Positions 36,653 through 46,013 are shown, numbered from the stretch's first letter. The stretch is 64,000 nt of DNA from Moraxella nonliquefaciens (GCF_001679005.1 NZ_LXTW01000012.1:62001-126000), one strand, 5' to 3'. Numbers and translations: made by a program. The notes: generated by a model not told the origin, from the sequence alone.

Positions 36653-36880
36653 ATGTCATTTTGTGTATTTATTGCCATTCCAAAATATAATACATTGTTT
36701 ATTATTGTCTTGGGTGTGATTTGGGCGGTTTTGTTATTTGGTATTTATGCCTTTCTTGATAAATGGTTTTTAAAACAAAATTTTAATCAAAATCAATTAA
36801 GTATTTTTAATAAAATAGGTTGGACTATTTATATTATCAGCTTGATAGTGGCGGGTTATTTGGTAATTTGGCAAGATTGA
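36653..36880 (+). CDS. Small membrane protein of unknown function
   Basis: 75 aa with two membrane helices (about residues 15-35 and 54-71) joined by a Lys/Gln/Asn-rich loop (DKWFLKQNFNQNQ). I do not recognise it. The reading frame is AT-rich, lacks a strong ribosome site, and lies between a MITE-like element and repeated palindromes. It could be a real orphan gene or part of an inserted segment. Confidence 0.5.
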   Translation: MSFCVFIAIPKYNTLFIIVLGVIWAVLLFGIYAFLDKWFLKQNFNQNQLSIFNKIGWTIYIISLIVAGYLVIWQD

Positions 36881-36900
36881 TAAATTATTCATTGAGCGTA

Positions 36901-36917
36901 GGTGCGTATTATGCACC
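36901..36917. repeat. 17-bp palindromic repeat, copy 1 (GGTGCGTATTATGCACC)
   Basis: An imperfect palindrome with GGTGC/GCACC arms. Two further copies lie within 460 bp. The same GGTGCGTA-type motif is, to my knowledge, a common dispersed repeat in Moraxella, Neisseria and related genomes. Confidence 0.7.
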
Positions 36918-36953
36918 ATTGAGTGAAGTGATAAAGCTTAAAAGGAAATTTTT

Positions 36954-37292
36954 ATGAATAAATTGCAAAAAACTTACCGTTATTTATTTAAATTACCCAT
37001 TAGTGTGCCATTAATTATTCTGTTTTTTATGTTAATGGTAATTGATAAACAAGTACTGGTAATGCTATTAAGAAAAGAAGGGGCGATTTGGATTTCTGTG
37101 GCGTTATTGATTGTTTTGGCTTGTGAATTTATTTTTAAAAAAGTGGTAAAATTTTATTGTACCAATGGACAATTTTCAAACGAGCAATTAGAAAATGCCA
37201 ACCAAAAGGCGAAATGGGCGGTGTATTTTTCTATTGTGGCATTGGTGTTTTCGTTATTTTATATGCGTTATTTGATAAAAATGGTAGTTTGA
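36954..37292 (+). CDS. Small membrane protein of unknown function
   Basis: 112 aa with three predicted membrane helices (about residues 17-36, 44-62 and 87-105) and a polar loop NGQFSNEQLENANQKAKW. Not recognised. AAGGAAA lies about 8 nt before the ATG, so translation is plausible. With the 75-aa protein upstream it forms a pair of short hydrophobic proteins inserted between uppS and cdsA, genes that are usually adjacent; the paired repeats GGTGC...GCACC lie on both sides. Confidence 0.62.
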   Translation: MNKLQKTYRYLFKLPISVPLIILFFMLMVIDKQVLVMLLRKEGAIWISVALLIVLACEFIFKKVVKFYCTNGQFSNEQLENANQKAKWAVYFSIVALVFSLFYMRYLIKMVV

Positions 37293-37305
37293 GTTTTAAG
37301 TATAA

Positions 37306-37322
37306 GGTGCATATCACGCACC
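37306..37322. repeat. 17-bp palindromic repeat, copy 2 (GGTGCATATCACGCACC)
   Basis: The same arms as copy 1, just after the 112-aa gene stop. Confidence 0.7.
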
Positions 37323-37345
37323 ATTTAAAGCACAATGCCAATGGC

Positions 37346-37362
37346 GGTGTGTAATACGCACC
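37346..37362. repeat. 17-bp palindromic repeat, copy 3 (GGTGTGTAATACGCACC)
   Basis: The third copy, 23 bp beyond copy 2 and 50 bp before cdsA. Confidence 0.7.
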
Positions 37363-37411
37363 TTACGAGTGTTATATTACTTTTGAGATTATTAAAACTG
37401 GAAAACCTTAA

Positions 37412-38242
37412 ATGTGGCAACGAATAAAAACAGCAATCGTACTTGTGATTATCGTGGGTGTGGCGATGTTTACCAGTCGCCAACCCTTTTTGTTTTTGCC
37501 ACTTTTGACCATAGGCACACTCATTGCCTCCCATGAGTGGACAAAACTCATGCCCAAACTCAAACAGCCTGTCTTATTTATCATGTTATCCCTAGCGATA
37601 ACGATGATAAGTGTCTTTATTTGGCAGACATGGGCGGTGTGGTGGTTACTCTCCTTTGGGATATGGCTGATGGCGACCAAATGGGTGCGTGTGTATCCTG
37701 CCCAGGAAAAATGGTACGGTAAACGTCTGTTTTTGATGGGTATCATCATTTTGACCGCCAGTATTACCGCCATATACAGCTTATGGCAAGTATCGCCTTG
37801 GTGGCTTATGTATGTATTTTTGCTTGTGTGGTGTGCCGACAGTGGGGCGTATTTTATCGGACGCAAATTTGGCAAACGTAAACTTGCACCCAACGTCTCA
37901 CCCAATAAATCCATAGAGGGTTTCATCGGTGGCATCATTACCGCAAGTTTTGTGGCGATGGGTGTGGGCTTTGGATTAGAGCTTGGTACGGTGGCACTCA
38001 TTGCCTTTTTGGGCTTGTCGGGGCTTACGGTGTTGGCAAGTGTGCTGGGCGACTTATTTGAATCGATGTTAAAGAGACGAGCGGGGATTAAGGACTCTGG
38101 CAGCATTTTGCCTGGGCATGGTGGGGTGCTTGACCGTATTGACAGTCTGCTGTCTGCCACACCTGTGTTTGCACTTGGGGTGTTGGTGCTTGTGTATTTG
38201 GGCGTATTGCCTGCACTTGGTGATTTAAAGGGGCTTTTGTGA
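37412..38242 (+). CDS. cdsA: Phosphatidate cytidylyltransferase
   Basis: A 276-aa multi-span inner-membrane enzyme making CDP-diacylglycerol, the precursor of all phospholipids. The signature WCADSGAYFIGRKFGKRKLAPNVSPNKSIEG is visible in parts (ADSGAYFIGRKFGKRKLAP, about residues 144-162), along with LGDLFESMLKRRAGIKDSG and the C-terminal LPGHGGVLDRIDSLL. Its stop overlaps the dxr start (TGATG). Confidence 0.96.
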   Translation: MWQRIKTAIVLVIIVGVAMFTSRQPFLFLPLLTIGTLIASHEWTKLMPKLKQPVLFIMLSLAITMISVFIWQTWAVWWLLSFGIWLMATKWVRVYPAQEKWYGKRLFLMGIIILTASITAIYSLWQVSPWWLMYVFLLVWCADSGAYFIGRKFGKRKLAPNVSPNKSIEGFIGGIITASFVAMGVGFGLELGTVALIAFLGLSGLTVLASVLGDLFESMLKRRAGIKDSGSILPGHGGVLDRIDSLLSATPVFALGVLVLVYLGVLPALGDLKGLL

Positions 38243-39444
38243 TGACAGCATTGACGGTACTTGGAGCGACAGGTTCCATAGGTGATAGCACGCTTGACAT
38301 CGTTCGTCATGTAGGATTGCCTGTGTATGCTTTATCGGGCTTTGGTCGTTTGGATAAATTATTTAAACTGTGCGTAGAATTTCGCCCAAGTCGTGTGGGT
38401 GTGCCATCTGATAAGGTGGATGAATTTGCTGGGCGATTAAAATCGGCAAATTTGGCGATTGACGTGGTGGGCGGTCAAAATGGTTTGATGGATTTGGCAG
38501 GCGATAAAGGGGCGGATAAAGTTGTGGCGGGCATTGTTGGTTCAGCAGGGCTTCGCTCTACTTTATCGGCAGTTTGGGCAGGGCAAACCGTGCTACTTGC
38601 CAATAAAGAAAGCCTTGTCATGGCAGGTGAACTCATCATGAGTACCGCACGCAGGCATGGAGCAACCCTTTTGCCCATTGACAGTGAGCATAATGCCATT
38701 TTTCAATGTTTGCCAAGGGCGGTTCAAGACGATAATACCGCCATTCATCGCAGTGAATTTGGCATAAAAAAATTGTGGCTGACCGCAAGTGGTGGTGGAT
38801 TTTTACACAAGTCTTATGATGAGATGAAAAATGCCACAGTAGCCCAAGCCGTATCTCACCCCAACTGGAACATGGGCAGTAAAATCACGGTGGATTCTAA
38901 TACCATGATGAATAAGGGTTTGGAGCTGATTGAGGCTTGTCATTTGTTTAACCTATCTGACGCTCAAATTGACATTGCCATTCACCCCCAAAGCATCATT
39001 CACTCTATGGTGGAATATGTGGACGGCTCTATTTTGGCGCAACTTAGTTCACCTGACATGAGAGTACCCATTGCCCATGCTTTGGGATACCCTAATCGCA
39101 TGGATGGCGGTGTGAAATCATTGAGCTTATTTGAAATGTCCGCCTTAGAATTTATCCGCCCCGATAAGAATAAATTTAAATCCCTAGACCTTGCCCGTCA
39201 TGCCATACGGACAGGTACTGGGGCATGTGTTGCCTTAAATGCGTCCAATGAAGTGGCGGTATCGGCATTTTTGGATGGTCGCATTCGCCTAACTGACGTC
39301 GCTGACACGGTGGAGCGTGTGTTAGATGATGATGAGTTGGGGGCAGACTTTGGAAAAAGTTTTGATGAGCCAGAGGGGATTTTGGCATTGGATAGGCGAG
39401 TGCGAGATAGGACGGACGTTTATTTAAGGGATTTAAATGATTGA
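38242..39444 (+). CDS. dxr: 1-deoxy-D-xylulose 5-phosphate reductoisomerase
   Basis: A 400-aa NADPH enzyme of the MEP isoprenoid pathway, making MEP for quinones and undecaprenol. The motifs TVLGATGSIGDSTLDIV (about residues 4-20), LLANKESLVMAGELIM, PIDSEHNAIFQCL, TASGGGFL and MGSKITVDSNTMMNKGLE are all typical. The ATG at 38242 overlaps the cdsA stop; a GTG one codon upstream is possible. Confidence 0.98.
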   Translation: MTALTVLGATGSIGDSTLDIVRHVGLPVYALSGFGRLDKLFKLCVEFRPSRVGVPSDKVDEFAGRLKSANLAIDVVGGQNGLMDLAGDKGADKVVAGIVGSAGLRSTLSAVWAGQTVLLANKESLVMAGELIMSTARRHGATLLPIDSEHNAIFQCLPRAVQDDNTAIHRSEFGIKKLWLTASGGGFLHKSYDEMKNATVAQAVSHPNWNMGSKITVDSNTMMNKGLELIEACHLFNLSDAQIDIAIHPQSIIHSMVEYVDGSILAQLSSPDMRVPIAHALGYPNRMDGGVKSLSLFEMSALEFIRPDKNKFKSLDLARHAIRTGTGACVALNASNEVAVSAFLDGRIRLTDVADTVERVLDDDELGADFGKSFDEPEGILALDRRVRDRTDVYLRDLND

Positions 39445-39509
39445 TTTAAAATTTTTTAAAGATATTTTTTAAGCAAGTATTTTTTAAGCATGAAGAGAAT
39501 CCAAAAAGC

Positions 39510-40862
39510 ATGACCGCTTTATATTTATTTTTATCCGCCTTACTCATCCTAACGCCCCTTGTCGCCCTACATGAGTGGGGTCATTATGTCGTGGCACGGC
39601 TGTGTGGTGTTAAGGTGCTGACTTATTCTATCGGCTTTGGTACACGGCTGTTTGGCTGGACAAACCCTAAGACAGGCATAGATTACCGCATTTGTGCCAT
39701 ACCACTTGGCGGATATGTCAAAATGTTAGATGAGCGAGAGGGGGAGGTTGCCGAGAGTGAGCGACATTTGGCATTTAACAATCAGCATCCTTTAAAAAAA
39801 ATTGCCATCGTGGCAGCGGGTCCTTTGATGAATTTTATCATCGCCGTGGGGCTGTTTTTTGTGCTGTTTTTGCAGCCAAGCGAGCAGTTATCTACCAAAA
39901 TCGGACGGATTGTCAATGACAGCCCCGCTCACACCAGTGGACTGATGGTAGGTGAGGTGATACATGCCATTGATGGTAAAAACACACCCACATGGGAGAG
40001 TGTGAATTTTGCCTTAGCTGACCGCATGGGTGAGCGTGGCAGAGTTGTTGTGGCGACCGATAAGGGCGAGACGGCGGTGGCTATTGATGGTTTTATGCAG
40101 GGGGCAGATGGGGGCAAAGACCCGCTGAGTGCATTTGGTGTTCTGCCTTGGCGACCCATCATACCGCCTGTGATAGGCTCACTCACATCTGATGGGGCAG
40201 GGGCATTAATGGGGTTAAAAACAGGCGATAGGATTACCCATATTGATGGTCAAAAGATAACAAATTGGCTCATTGCTACCGAAATTATCCAAAATAACCC
40301 TGAAAAATTGTTGGTGTTTGGCATCATCAGAGATGGGCAAAGCGTGAATATTAAAGTCATGCCACGTGCCGTCAAAGTAGACAATCGCACGGTGGGACAA
40401 ATTGGGGCAAGGGTGCAAGAATTTGATCTGACTGTTCCTGATGATTATAAAATGATGGTCAGTCATACGCCCACAGAAGCTCTAAAACAATCTTTCATCA
40501 AAACTTATGATTTGTCTGTAATGACGCTCAAATCTATGGGTAAGATGCTAACAGGGCTGATCGGACTTGATAATTTGTCTGGCCCGATTAGTATCGCTCA
40601 GGTCTCTAAGGACAGCATACAGATGGGCTGGCAACAAGTGTTGTCTACCGCAGGGCTGATTAGCCTATCACTTGCTGTGCTAAATCTTTTGCCAATACCT
40701 GTATTAGATGGTGGGCATTTGGTATTTTATACGTATGAATTGATTTGGGGTAGACCCATGAGCGAACGATTACAAATGGCAGGATTACAAGTGGGTATGT
40801 TGGTGCTGTTTGGCATGATGGTGCTTGCCATTGGTAATGACATATTGCGAGTGTTTGGTTAG
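39510..40862 (+). CDS. rseP: Site-2 intramembrane zinc protease RseP
   Basis: A 450-aa inner-membrane protease cleaving anti-sigma factors and signal-peptide remnants. The zinc motif HEWGH is at residues 21-25, with the second metal site LPIPVLDGGHLVFY near 389-402. Two PDZ domains lie between (about 115-310). It sits upstream of bamA as in many gammaproteobacteria. Confidence 0.96.
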   Translation: MTALYLFLSALLILTPLVALHEWGHYVVARLCGVKVLTYSIGFGTRLFGWTNPKTGIDYRICAIPLGGYVKMLDEREGEVAESERHLAFNNQHPLKKIAIVAAGPLMNFIIAVGLFFVLFLQPSEQLSTKIGRIVNDSPAHTSGLMVGEVIHAIDGKNTPTWESVNFALADRMGERGRVVVATDKGETAVAIDGFMQGADGGKDPLSAFGVLPWRPIIPPVIGSLTSDGAGALMGLKTGDRITHIDGQKITNWLIATEIIQNNPEKLLVFGIIRDGQSVNIKVMPRAVKVDNRTVGQIGARVQEFDLTVPDDYKMMVSHTPTEALKQSFIKTYDLSVMTLKSMGKMLTGLIGLDNLSGPISIAQVSKDSIQMGWQQVLSTAGLISLSLAVLNLLPIPVLDGGHLVFYTYELIWGRPMSERLQMAGLQVGMLVLFGMMVLAIGNDILRVFG

Positions 40863-41128
40863 GGCGGTTCATCTGTCCATTGGGTAGACGGTAGAAATAC
40901 TGATACACGCTAAACGTGATTTTTGGCAATCATTGAGTAATGTTTTAAGAAAATTTTTAAAAATTTGATAATTTTACTTGCCAAAATTGATTTTTTGGCT
41001 TAACTTACACCATATTTATTTTTTTGATTAATTTAACATTTGCCACATTCAATCATTATCAATATACACTTGTAACTGTTGATTTTAGTATTGTTGCTGA
41101 TGAGTAAATGACTTTGAGTGAACCTGTT

Positions 41129-43522
41129 ATGCGTACTTCTTTTTTGACAAAAACCTTAACCACGTCTGTGATGATGACCATGACCGCCACAGCTTATGCC
41201 AATGATACTGTCAGTGCTATTGAATTTCATGGACTTAATCGGGTAACCCCCCAAAGTTTGCAAGTGGTATTGCCTTTGGGTGTGGGGCAGACACTAACAG
41301 CAGATGCTTTGGCAGACAGTATTCGTGCTTTATACGCAACCGAGCAGTTCTCTCACGTGCAGGCAAATGTTGATGGTGGGCATGTGGTGTTTTACGTGGC
41401 AGAGCGTCCGATCATCGCAGAGCTAAATTTTGATGGCAATAAACTCATTGCCAAGGATGGTTTAAAACAAGGTTTGGAGGGTGCAGGACTGGCGGTTGGC
41501 AATGTGCTAAAACAGGCGACCGTACAGACCTTAGAAAGTGAGCTTGAAAATCAGTACATCTCACAGGGTTATTATAATGCTGATATTACAGTCAAGCAAA
41601 CCAAACTAGATGGCAATCGTGTTAAACTTGACATTCACTTTGTTGAGGGTAAGCCTGCTCGTGTGGTAGATATTAGCATCATTGGCAACACACATTTTAG
41701 TGATGATGAGCTAAAAGATGAATTTGTGGTCAAAGATAAAAAATGGAATCCGCTGTCTAAGGCTGACCGTTATAGCCAAGAAAAACTTAACACCAGTTTG
41801 GAGAATATCAAAGCCAAATATCTAAATGACGGCTTTGTGCGTATGAGCGTGGATAATGCAACCTTAAACGTTGATGATGCGAAGAAAAAGGTCTTTATTG
41901 AGGCAACCATCAATGAAGGTCAGCGATATAAATTCGGTGAGGTTCAGTTTTTGGGTAGTACCACATATCGCAGTGATGAGCTAAATGAGCTGGTTACATT
42001 CAAGCAAGGCAACACCTATTCACAAGAACAGCTTGACCAAACCACCGCCACCATTGCCAATAAGTTCGGAGATGATGGTTATTATTATGCCCAAATCCGT
42101 CCTGTGCCAAGGATTGATGATGAAACTTTGACGGTGAATGTGGATTATTATATTGATCCTGTACGCCCTGTTTATGTTCGTCGCATTCATTTTACAGGCA
42201 ACCTAAAAACCAAAGATGAGGTGTTGCGTCGTGAAATGCGTCAGCTAGAAGGAGCGTTGGCATCCAACCAAAAAATTCAGCTGTCTCGTGTTAGACTCAT
42301 GAGAACAGGATTTTTTAAAGATGTCAAAGTAGATGTTAAACCTGTACCAAACAGTCCCGATCAGGTGGATATTAACTACATGGTTGAAGAACAGCCATCA
42401 GGTTCATCAACCATCGCCGCAGGTTATTCTCAAAGTGGTGGCATGACCTTTCAAGTGGATTTGTCCCAATCCAATTTTATGGGAACAGGTAACCGAGCCA
42501 ATATGTCATTTAGTCGTTCAGAGACTCGTGATAATTATAGTTTGGGCATGACTGACCCCTATTTCACCGTTAATGGTGTCTCTCAAAGTATGAGTGCCTA
42601 TTATCGCAAAACCAAATATGACAACAAAAATATCTCCAACTATGTACTTGACTCCTACGGCGGCAGCTTGATTTATGGTTATCCCATTGATGAAAATCAA
42701 CGCATCAGTGGTGGTTTTACCATTGACAAAACCAAAGTACGTGGTGGCAGTCATATGGGCATCGCCAACGTCAAACAACTTTTAGAAGATGGCGGTAAGG
42801 CAGACATTGATAAAGATGGCGTGAGTTTTACCAACGATTATACCATTTATGGTGGGGTGCTAGGATGGAGCTATTCTAGCCTTGATAGACCTGTATTTCC
42901 AACCAAAGGGATGAGCCATAATGTTGATGTCAATTTGAGCTTTGGCGATAAAACGTTTCAAAAGTTAAACTACCGCCTAAATGCCTACTATCCGCTATGG
43001 AGAGGCACGGTGCTCCGTGGTCATGCTCACCTAGGTTATGGCAATAACTTGCCATTTTATGAAAATTTCTATGCTGGTGGTTATGGTTCGGTGCGTGGCT
43101 TTGAAGCATCATCACTTGGCCCCTTGTCTCGCTCTTATGCTTTGGCAAAGGACGCTCGTAATTATCGTGGCGAGGAGGTGGGTGGTAATGCTTTGGCAAC
43201 TTTTGGGGCAGAGCTGATCTTACCTGTGCCATTTAAAGGCGACTGGGCAAATCAGGTGCGTCCTGTGCTTTTCTTTGATGCAGGTCAAGCATTTAGCACC
43301 ACAAATCTTGACAGCGAAAAAATCAAATTGACACAGATTGGGGTTGTCAATGATGAGCTAACATACATCAAGCAGGATAAAGAGTTGCGTTATAGTGTGG
43401 GTGCTGGTGTTACATGGTATACCCCAATTGGTCCTATCTCTATTAGCTATGCTAAACCCTTAAATGACAAACAAGGCGACCGAGTAGAAAATGTCCAATT
43501 CCAAATTGGCAGCGTATTTTAA
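41129..43522 (+). CDS. bamA: Outer membrane protein assembly factor BamA
   Basis: About 797 aa, the core of the BAM complex that inserts beta-barrel proteins. A signal peptide (MRTSFLTKTL..., ending TATAYA) is followed by five POTRA domains (to about residue 425) and a 16-strand barrel with the lid-loop motif YGSVRGFEASSLGP (VRGF, about residue 655) and a C-terminal Phe. The ATG at 41129 gives a clean signal peptide; an in-frame ATG at 41108 would add seven residues. The usual skp/ompH gene is missing downstream: lpxD starts 2 bp after the stop. Confidence 0.97.
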   Translation: MRTSFLTKTLTTSVMMTMTATAYANDTVSAIEFHGLNRVTPQSLQVVLPLGVGQTLTADALADSIRALYATEQFSHVQANVDGGHVVFYVAERPIIAELNFDGNKLIAKDGLKQGLEGAGLAVGNVLKQATVQTLESELENQYISQGYYNADITVKQTKLDGNRVKLDIHFVEGKPARVVDISIIGNTHFSDDELKDEFVVKDKKWNPLSKADRYSQEKLNTSLENIKAKYLNDGFVRMSVDNATLNVDDAKKKVFIEATINEGQRYKFGEVQFLGSTTYRSDELNELVTFKQGNTYSQEQLDQTTATIANKFGDDGYYYAQIRPVPRIDDETLTVNVDYYIDPVRPVYVRRIHFTGNLKTKDEVLRREMRQLEGALASNQKIQLSRVRLMRTGFFKDVKVDVKPVPNSPDQVDINYMVEEQPSGSSTIAAGYSQSGGMTFQVDLSQSNFMGTGNRANMSFSRSETRDNYSLGMTDPYFTVNGVSQSMSAYYRKTKYDNKNISNYVLDSYGGSLIYGYPIDENQRISGGFTIDKTKVRGGSHMGIANVKQLLEDGGKADIDKDGVSFTNDYTIYGGVLGWSYSSLDRPVFPTKGMSHNVDVNLSFGDKTFQKLNYRLNAYYPLWRGTVLRGHAHLGYGNNLPFYENFYAGGYGSVRGFEASSLGPLSRSYALAKDARNYRGEEVGGNALATFGAELILPVPFKGDWANQVRPVLFFDAGQAFSTTNLDSEKIKLTQIGVVNDELTYIKQDKELRYSVGAGVTWYTPIGPISISYAKPLNDKQGDRVENVQFQIGSVF

Positions 43523-43524
43523 TC

Positions 43525-44484
43525 ATGATCGGTTTGGATAAACTGATTTGTGCCATTGAACATTGTCAAAAAGTGCTAAATAAAGATGCACTGATGAATG
43601 TTCATGTGTCGGTCAATCGTGTCTCAGATTTGGCGAATGCTGATGGCAAGAGTTTGGCATTTTTGGCAAAGGCAAGTTATTTGCCCGATTTGCTAAGAAG
43701 TCAGGCGGGTGTGATATTGGTGTCGGAGCGATTTTTGGACAGACTGCCAGCCTTGCCTAATACAACCGTTATCCTTGTCAAAGATGCGTATTTGGCATAT
43801 GCTTCTGTGAGTGGGCTATTTGACCATCAAGCAGATGAGGGCATTCATTCAACCGCCATCATCTCACCCACTGCCATCATTGGCAAAAATGTCAGAATTG
43901 GGGCATATGCAGTCATTGGTGATTTTGTGCAGATTGGGGATGATTGTCAGATTGACTCACATGTTGTCATTGCACATCATTGTGTGATTGGCGATGAAGT
44001 GCAAATTCATGTTCATGCCAGCATTGGTGCAGAGGGTTTTGGTTTTGCTCCAAAAGTGGAGACAGATGGGTTATCTTGGCAAAAAATTCACCAACTGGGG
44101 CGTGTCGTCATTGGAAATCGTGTGCGTATCGGTGCTAATACTTGTATTGATAGGGGGGCGGTGGGCGATACTGTAATCGGTGATGATGTCATTATTGATA
44201 ATTTGGTGCAAATCGCCCATAATGTGCATGTTGGGGATGGCACTGCCATCGCTGCCATGACAGGCGTGGCAGGCAGTACTCATATCGGCACAAACTGTAT
44301 TATTGGGGGGGGTGTGGGTATTGCAGGGCATTTGATGATTGCAGATGGTACGACCTTGACAGGCAGAACCTTTGTCGCCCAAAGTATAGATAAGGCAGAT
44401 TCGTATTCATCGGGCACGACCGCCATGCCCACCCAAGACTGGCGTCGAGCAGCCATCAAATTTCGCCAAAGCGGACAAAAGTGA
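43525..44484 (+). CDS. lpxD: UDP-3-O-(3-hydroxyacyl)glucosamine N-acyltransferase
   Basis: 319 aa, the third step of lipid A synthesis. An N-terminal uridine-binding domain (about 1-105) is followed by a left-handed beta-helix of hexapeptide repeats (STAIISPTAIIGKNVRIGAY onward), with the catalytic region HHCVIGDEVQIHVHASIGAEGFGF. The gene is shorter than E. coli LpxD (341 aa). It contains a run of eight G's (44305-44312) encoding part of IIGGGVGIAG. Confidence 0.95.
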   Translation: MIGLDKLICAIEHCQKVLNKDALMNVHVSVNRVSDLANADGKSLAFLAKASYLPDLLRSQAGVILVSERFLDRLPALPNTTVILVKDAYLAYASVSGLFDHQADEGIHSTAIISPTAIIGKNVRIGAYAVIGDFVQIGDDCQIDSHVVIAHHCVIGDEVQIHVHASIGAEGFGFAPKVETDGLSWQKIHQLGRVVIGNRVRIGANTCIDRGAVGDTVIGDDVIIDNLVQIAHNVHVGDGTAIAAMTGVAGSTHIGTNCIIGGGVGIAGHLMIADGTTLTGRTFVAQSIDKADSYSSGTTAMPTQDWRRAAIKFRQSGQK

Positions 44485-44505
44485 TTGTATAAAACGGACA
44501 AACTT

Positions 44506-45024
44506 ATGACAAACTCTCTTCTAGACTTAACACTGATGACCGATGGCGACCACGAACGCTTAACGGCTCAAAATCTAACCTTGCCATTTGGTTATGACAT
44601 TATTAAACGGTATTTGCCTCACCGTTATCCTTTTATGCTCATTGACCGTGTGACGGCGATATCAGCAGACAACTGGATTACAGGTTATAAAAATATCACA
44701 ATTAATGAAGAGTTGTTCAATGGGCATTTTCCTGACAATCCTGTCATGCCGGGGGTTTTGATGGTAGAAGCCATGGCACAGCTGTCAGGCATTTTGGGTT
44801 TTGTCAGTGCAGGACAATCGTCCGAAGATGGCTATCTGTATTTGTTTGCAGGCGTGGATAAGGTGCGTTTTAAAAAACTTGTCAGCACAGGCGATACGCT
44901 TGTAATTCGCTCAAAACTCATCACCGCCAAACGTGAAATTTATAAATTTGAGTGCAATGCCCACGTGGATGCTAAGCTGGCGTGCAGTGCCCAGATTATG
45001 ATTGCCCGTCAAAAGCTAAGATGA
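44506..45024 (+). CDS. fabZ: 3-hydroxyacyl-[acyl-carrier-protein] dehydratase FabZ
   Basis: A 172-aa hot-dog-fold dehydratase of fatty acid elongation. The active-site segment GHFPDNPVMPGVLMVEAMAQ in parts (HFPDNPVMPGVLMVEAMAQ, about residues 74-92) includes catalytic His and Glu, and YLPHRYPFMLIDRV is typical. It has a longer N-terminus than E. coli FabZ (151 aa). The ATG at 44506 with CGGA upstream is preferred to the TTG at 44485. Confidence 0.95.
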   Translation: MTNSLLDLTLMTDGDHERLTAQNLTLPFGYDIIKRYLPHRYPFMLIDRVTAISADNWITGYKNITINEELFNGHFPDNPVMPGVLMVEAMAQLSGILGFVSAGQSSEDGYLYLFAGVDKVRFKKLVSTGDTLVIRSKLITAKREIYKFECNAHVDAKLACSAQIMIARQKLR

Positions 45025-45036
45025 CGGGGCAGTATC

Positions 45037-45810
45037 ATGAACATACACCCAACCGCCATCATTGATCCAACCGCCGTGATACACCCAACCGCAAGCATTG
45101 GGGCATACTGTATCGTGGGCAAAAATACTACAATTGGTGAGGACACTGTTTTAAAATCACATGCCATCGTGGGTGATCATACCACACTTGGCAAGCGTAA
45201 TACGGTTTTTCAATTTGCCAGCATTGGTGAGATACCGCAGGATTTAAAATTCAAAGGTGAAACCACTTACCTAGAAGTGGGCGATGATAACACCATTCGT
45301 GAATCCTGTACGTTGCATCGTGGCACAGCAGACGGCGGCAGTTTGACCAAAATTGGCAATAATAATCTATTTATGGTAAATACCCATATTGCTCATGATT
45401 GTGTGGTAGGCGACCATAACGTATTTGCCAATAACGTGGGTGTGGCAGGACATGCTTATGTTGGTCATCATGTAATCATCGGCGGGCAGTCGGGTGTGCA
45501 CCAATTTTGTCGGATTGATGATTATGCTATGATTGGTGGGGCGAGCTTGATTTTAAAAGATGTCTGCGCCTTTACAACCGTATCAGGCAACCCATCCAAG
45601 GTACACGGACTAAACAAAGAGGGCATGAGACGTAAAGGATGGAGCAAAGAGATCATAAACACATTGGACAGAGCCTATGATGTGGTCTTTCATTCTGGTA
45701 AGGTTAAGGCGGATGTGATTGCTGAACTGTCCACATGGGTAGCGGATGAGCCAAAAGTGGCATTATTTATCAAGTCGCTACAAAACAGCAAGCGTGGACT
45801 GATTCGCTAA
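45037..45810 (+). CDS. lpxA: UDP-N-acetylglucosamine O-acyltransferase
   Basis: A 257-aa enzyme catalysing the first step of lipid A synthesis. Hexapeptide repeats begin at HPTAIIDPTAVIHPTASIG. The catalytic His region is NTHIAHDCVVGDHN (about residues 122-135), followed by GGQSGVHQFCRID and a helical C-terminus. It is the last gene of the cluster; lpxB is absent and a terminator follows. Confidence 0.97.
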   Translation: MNIHPTAIIDPTAVIHPTASIGAYCIVGKNTTIGEDTVLKSHAIVGDHTTLGKRNTVFQFASIGEIPQDLKFKGETTYLEVGDDNTIRESCTLHRGTADGGSLTKIGNNNLFMVNTHIAHDCVVGDHNVFANNVGVAGHAYVGHHVIIGGQSGVHQFCRIDDYAMIGGASLILKDVCAFTTVSGNPSKVHGLNKEGMRRKGWSKEIINTLDRAYDVVFHSGKVKADVIAELSTWVADEPKVALFIKSLQNSKRGLIR

Positions 45811-45835
45811 TTTTAAGTCTACAAATGTTATCACC

Positions 45836-45866
45836 AACCCATAATATTTTGTTATGGGTTTTTATT
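45836..45866 (+). terminator. Terminator after lpxA
   Basis: The 9-bp perfect stem AACCCATAA / TTATGGGTT is followed by TTTATTTTTT. Confidence 0.9.
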
Positions 45867-46013
45867 TTTTTATTTATTTGACTTTTTTAATTGATTCAAT
45901 CAAACTATGCAGGATAAAATATTTTTACAAAATTTAACAGATTTGGCATAACAGATGACAATGGGTAAATTCCCCATTAAATGGAGTTGCCAAAACATTA
46001 ACAAGGAGTAATT

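Noticed and set aside
37408..38310. 300-codon open frame on the minus strand opposite cdsA
   Set aside because: Shadow of cdsA, which has clear family motifs and fits the operon; the antisense product has no recognisable fold.
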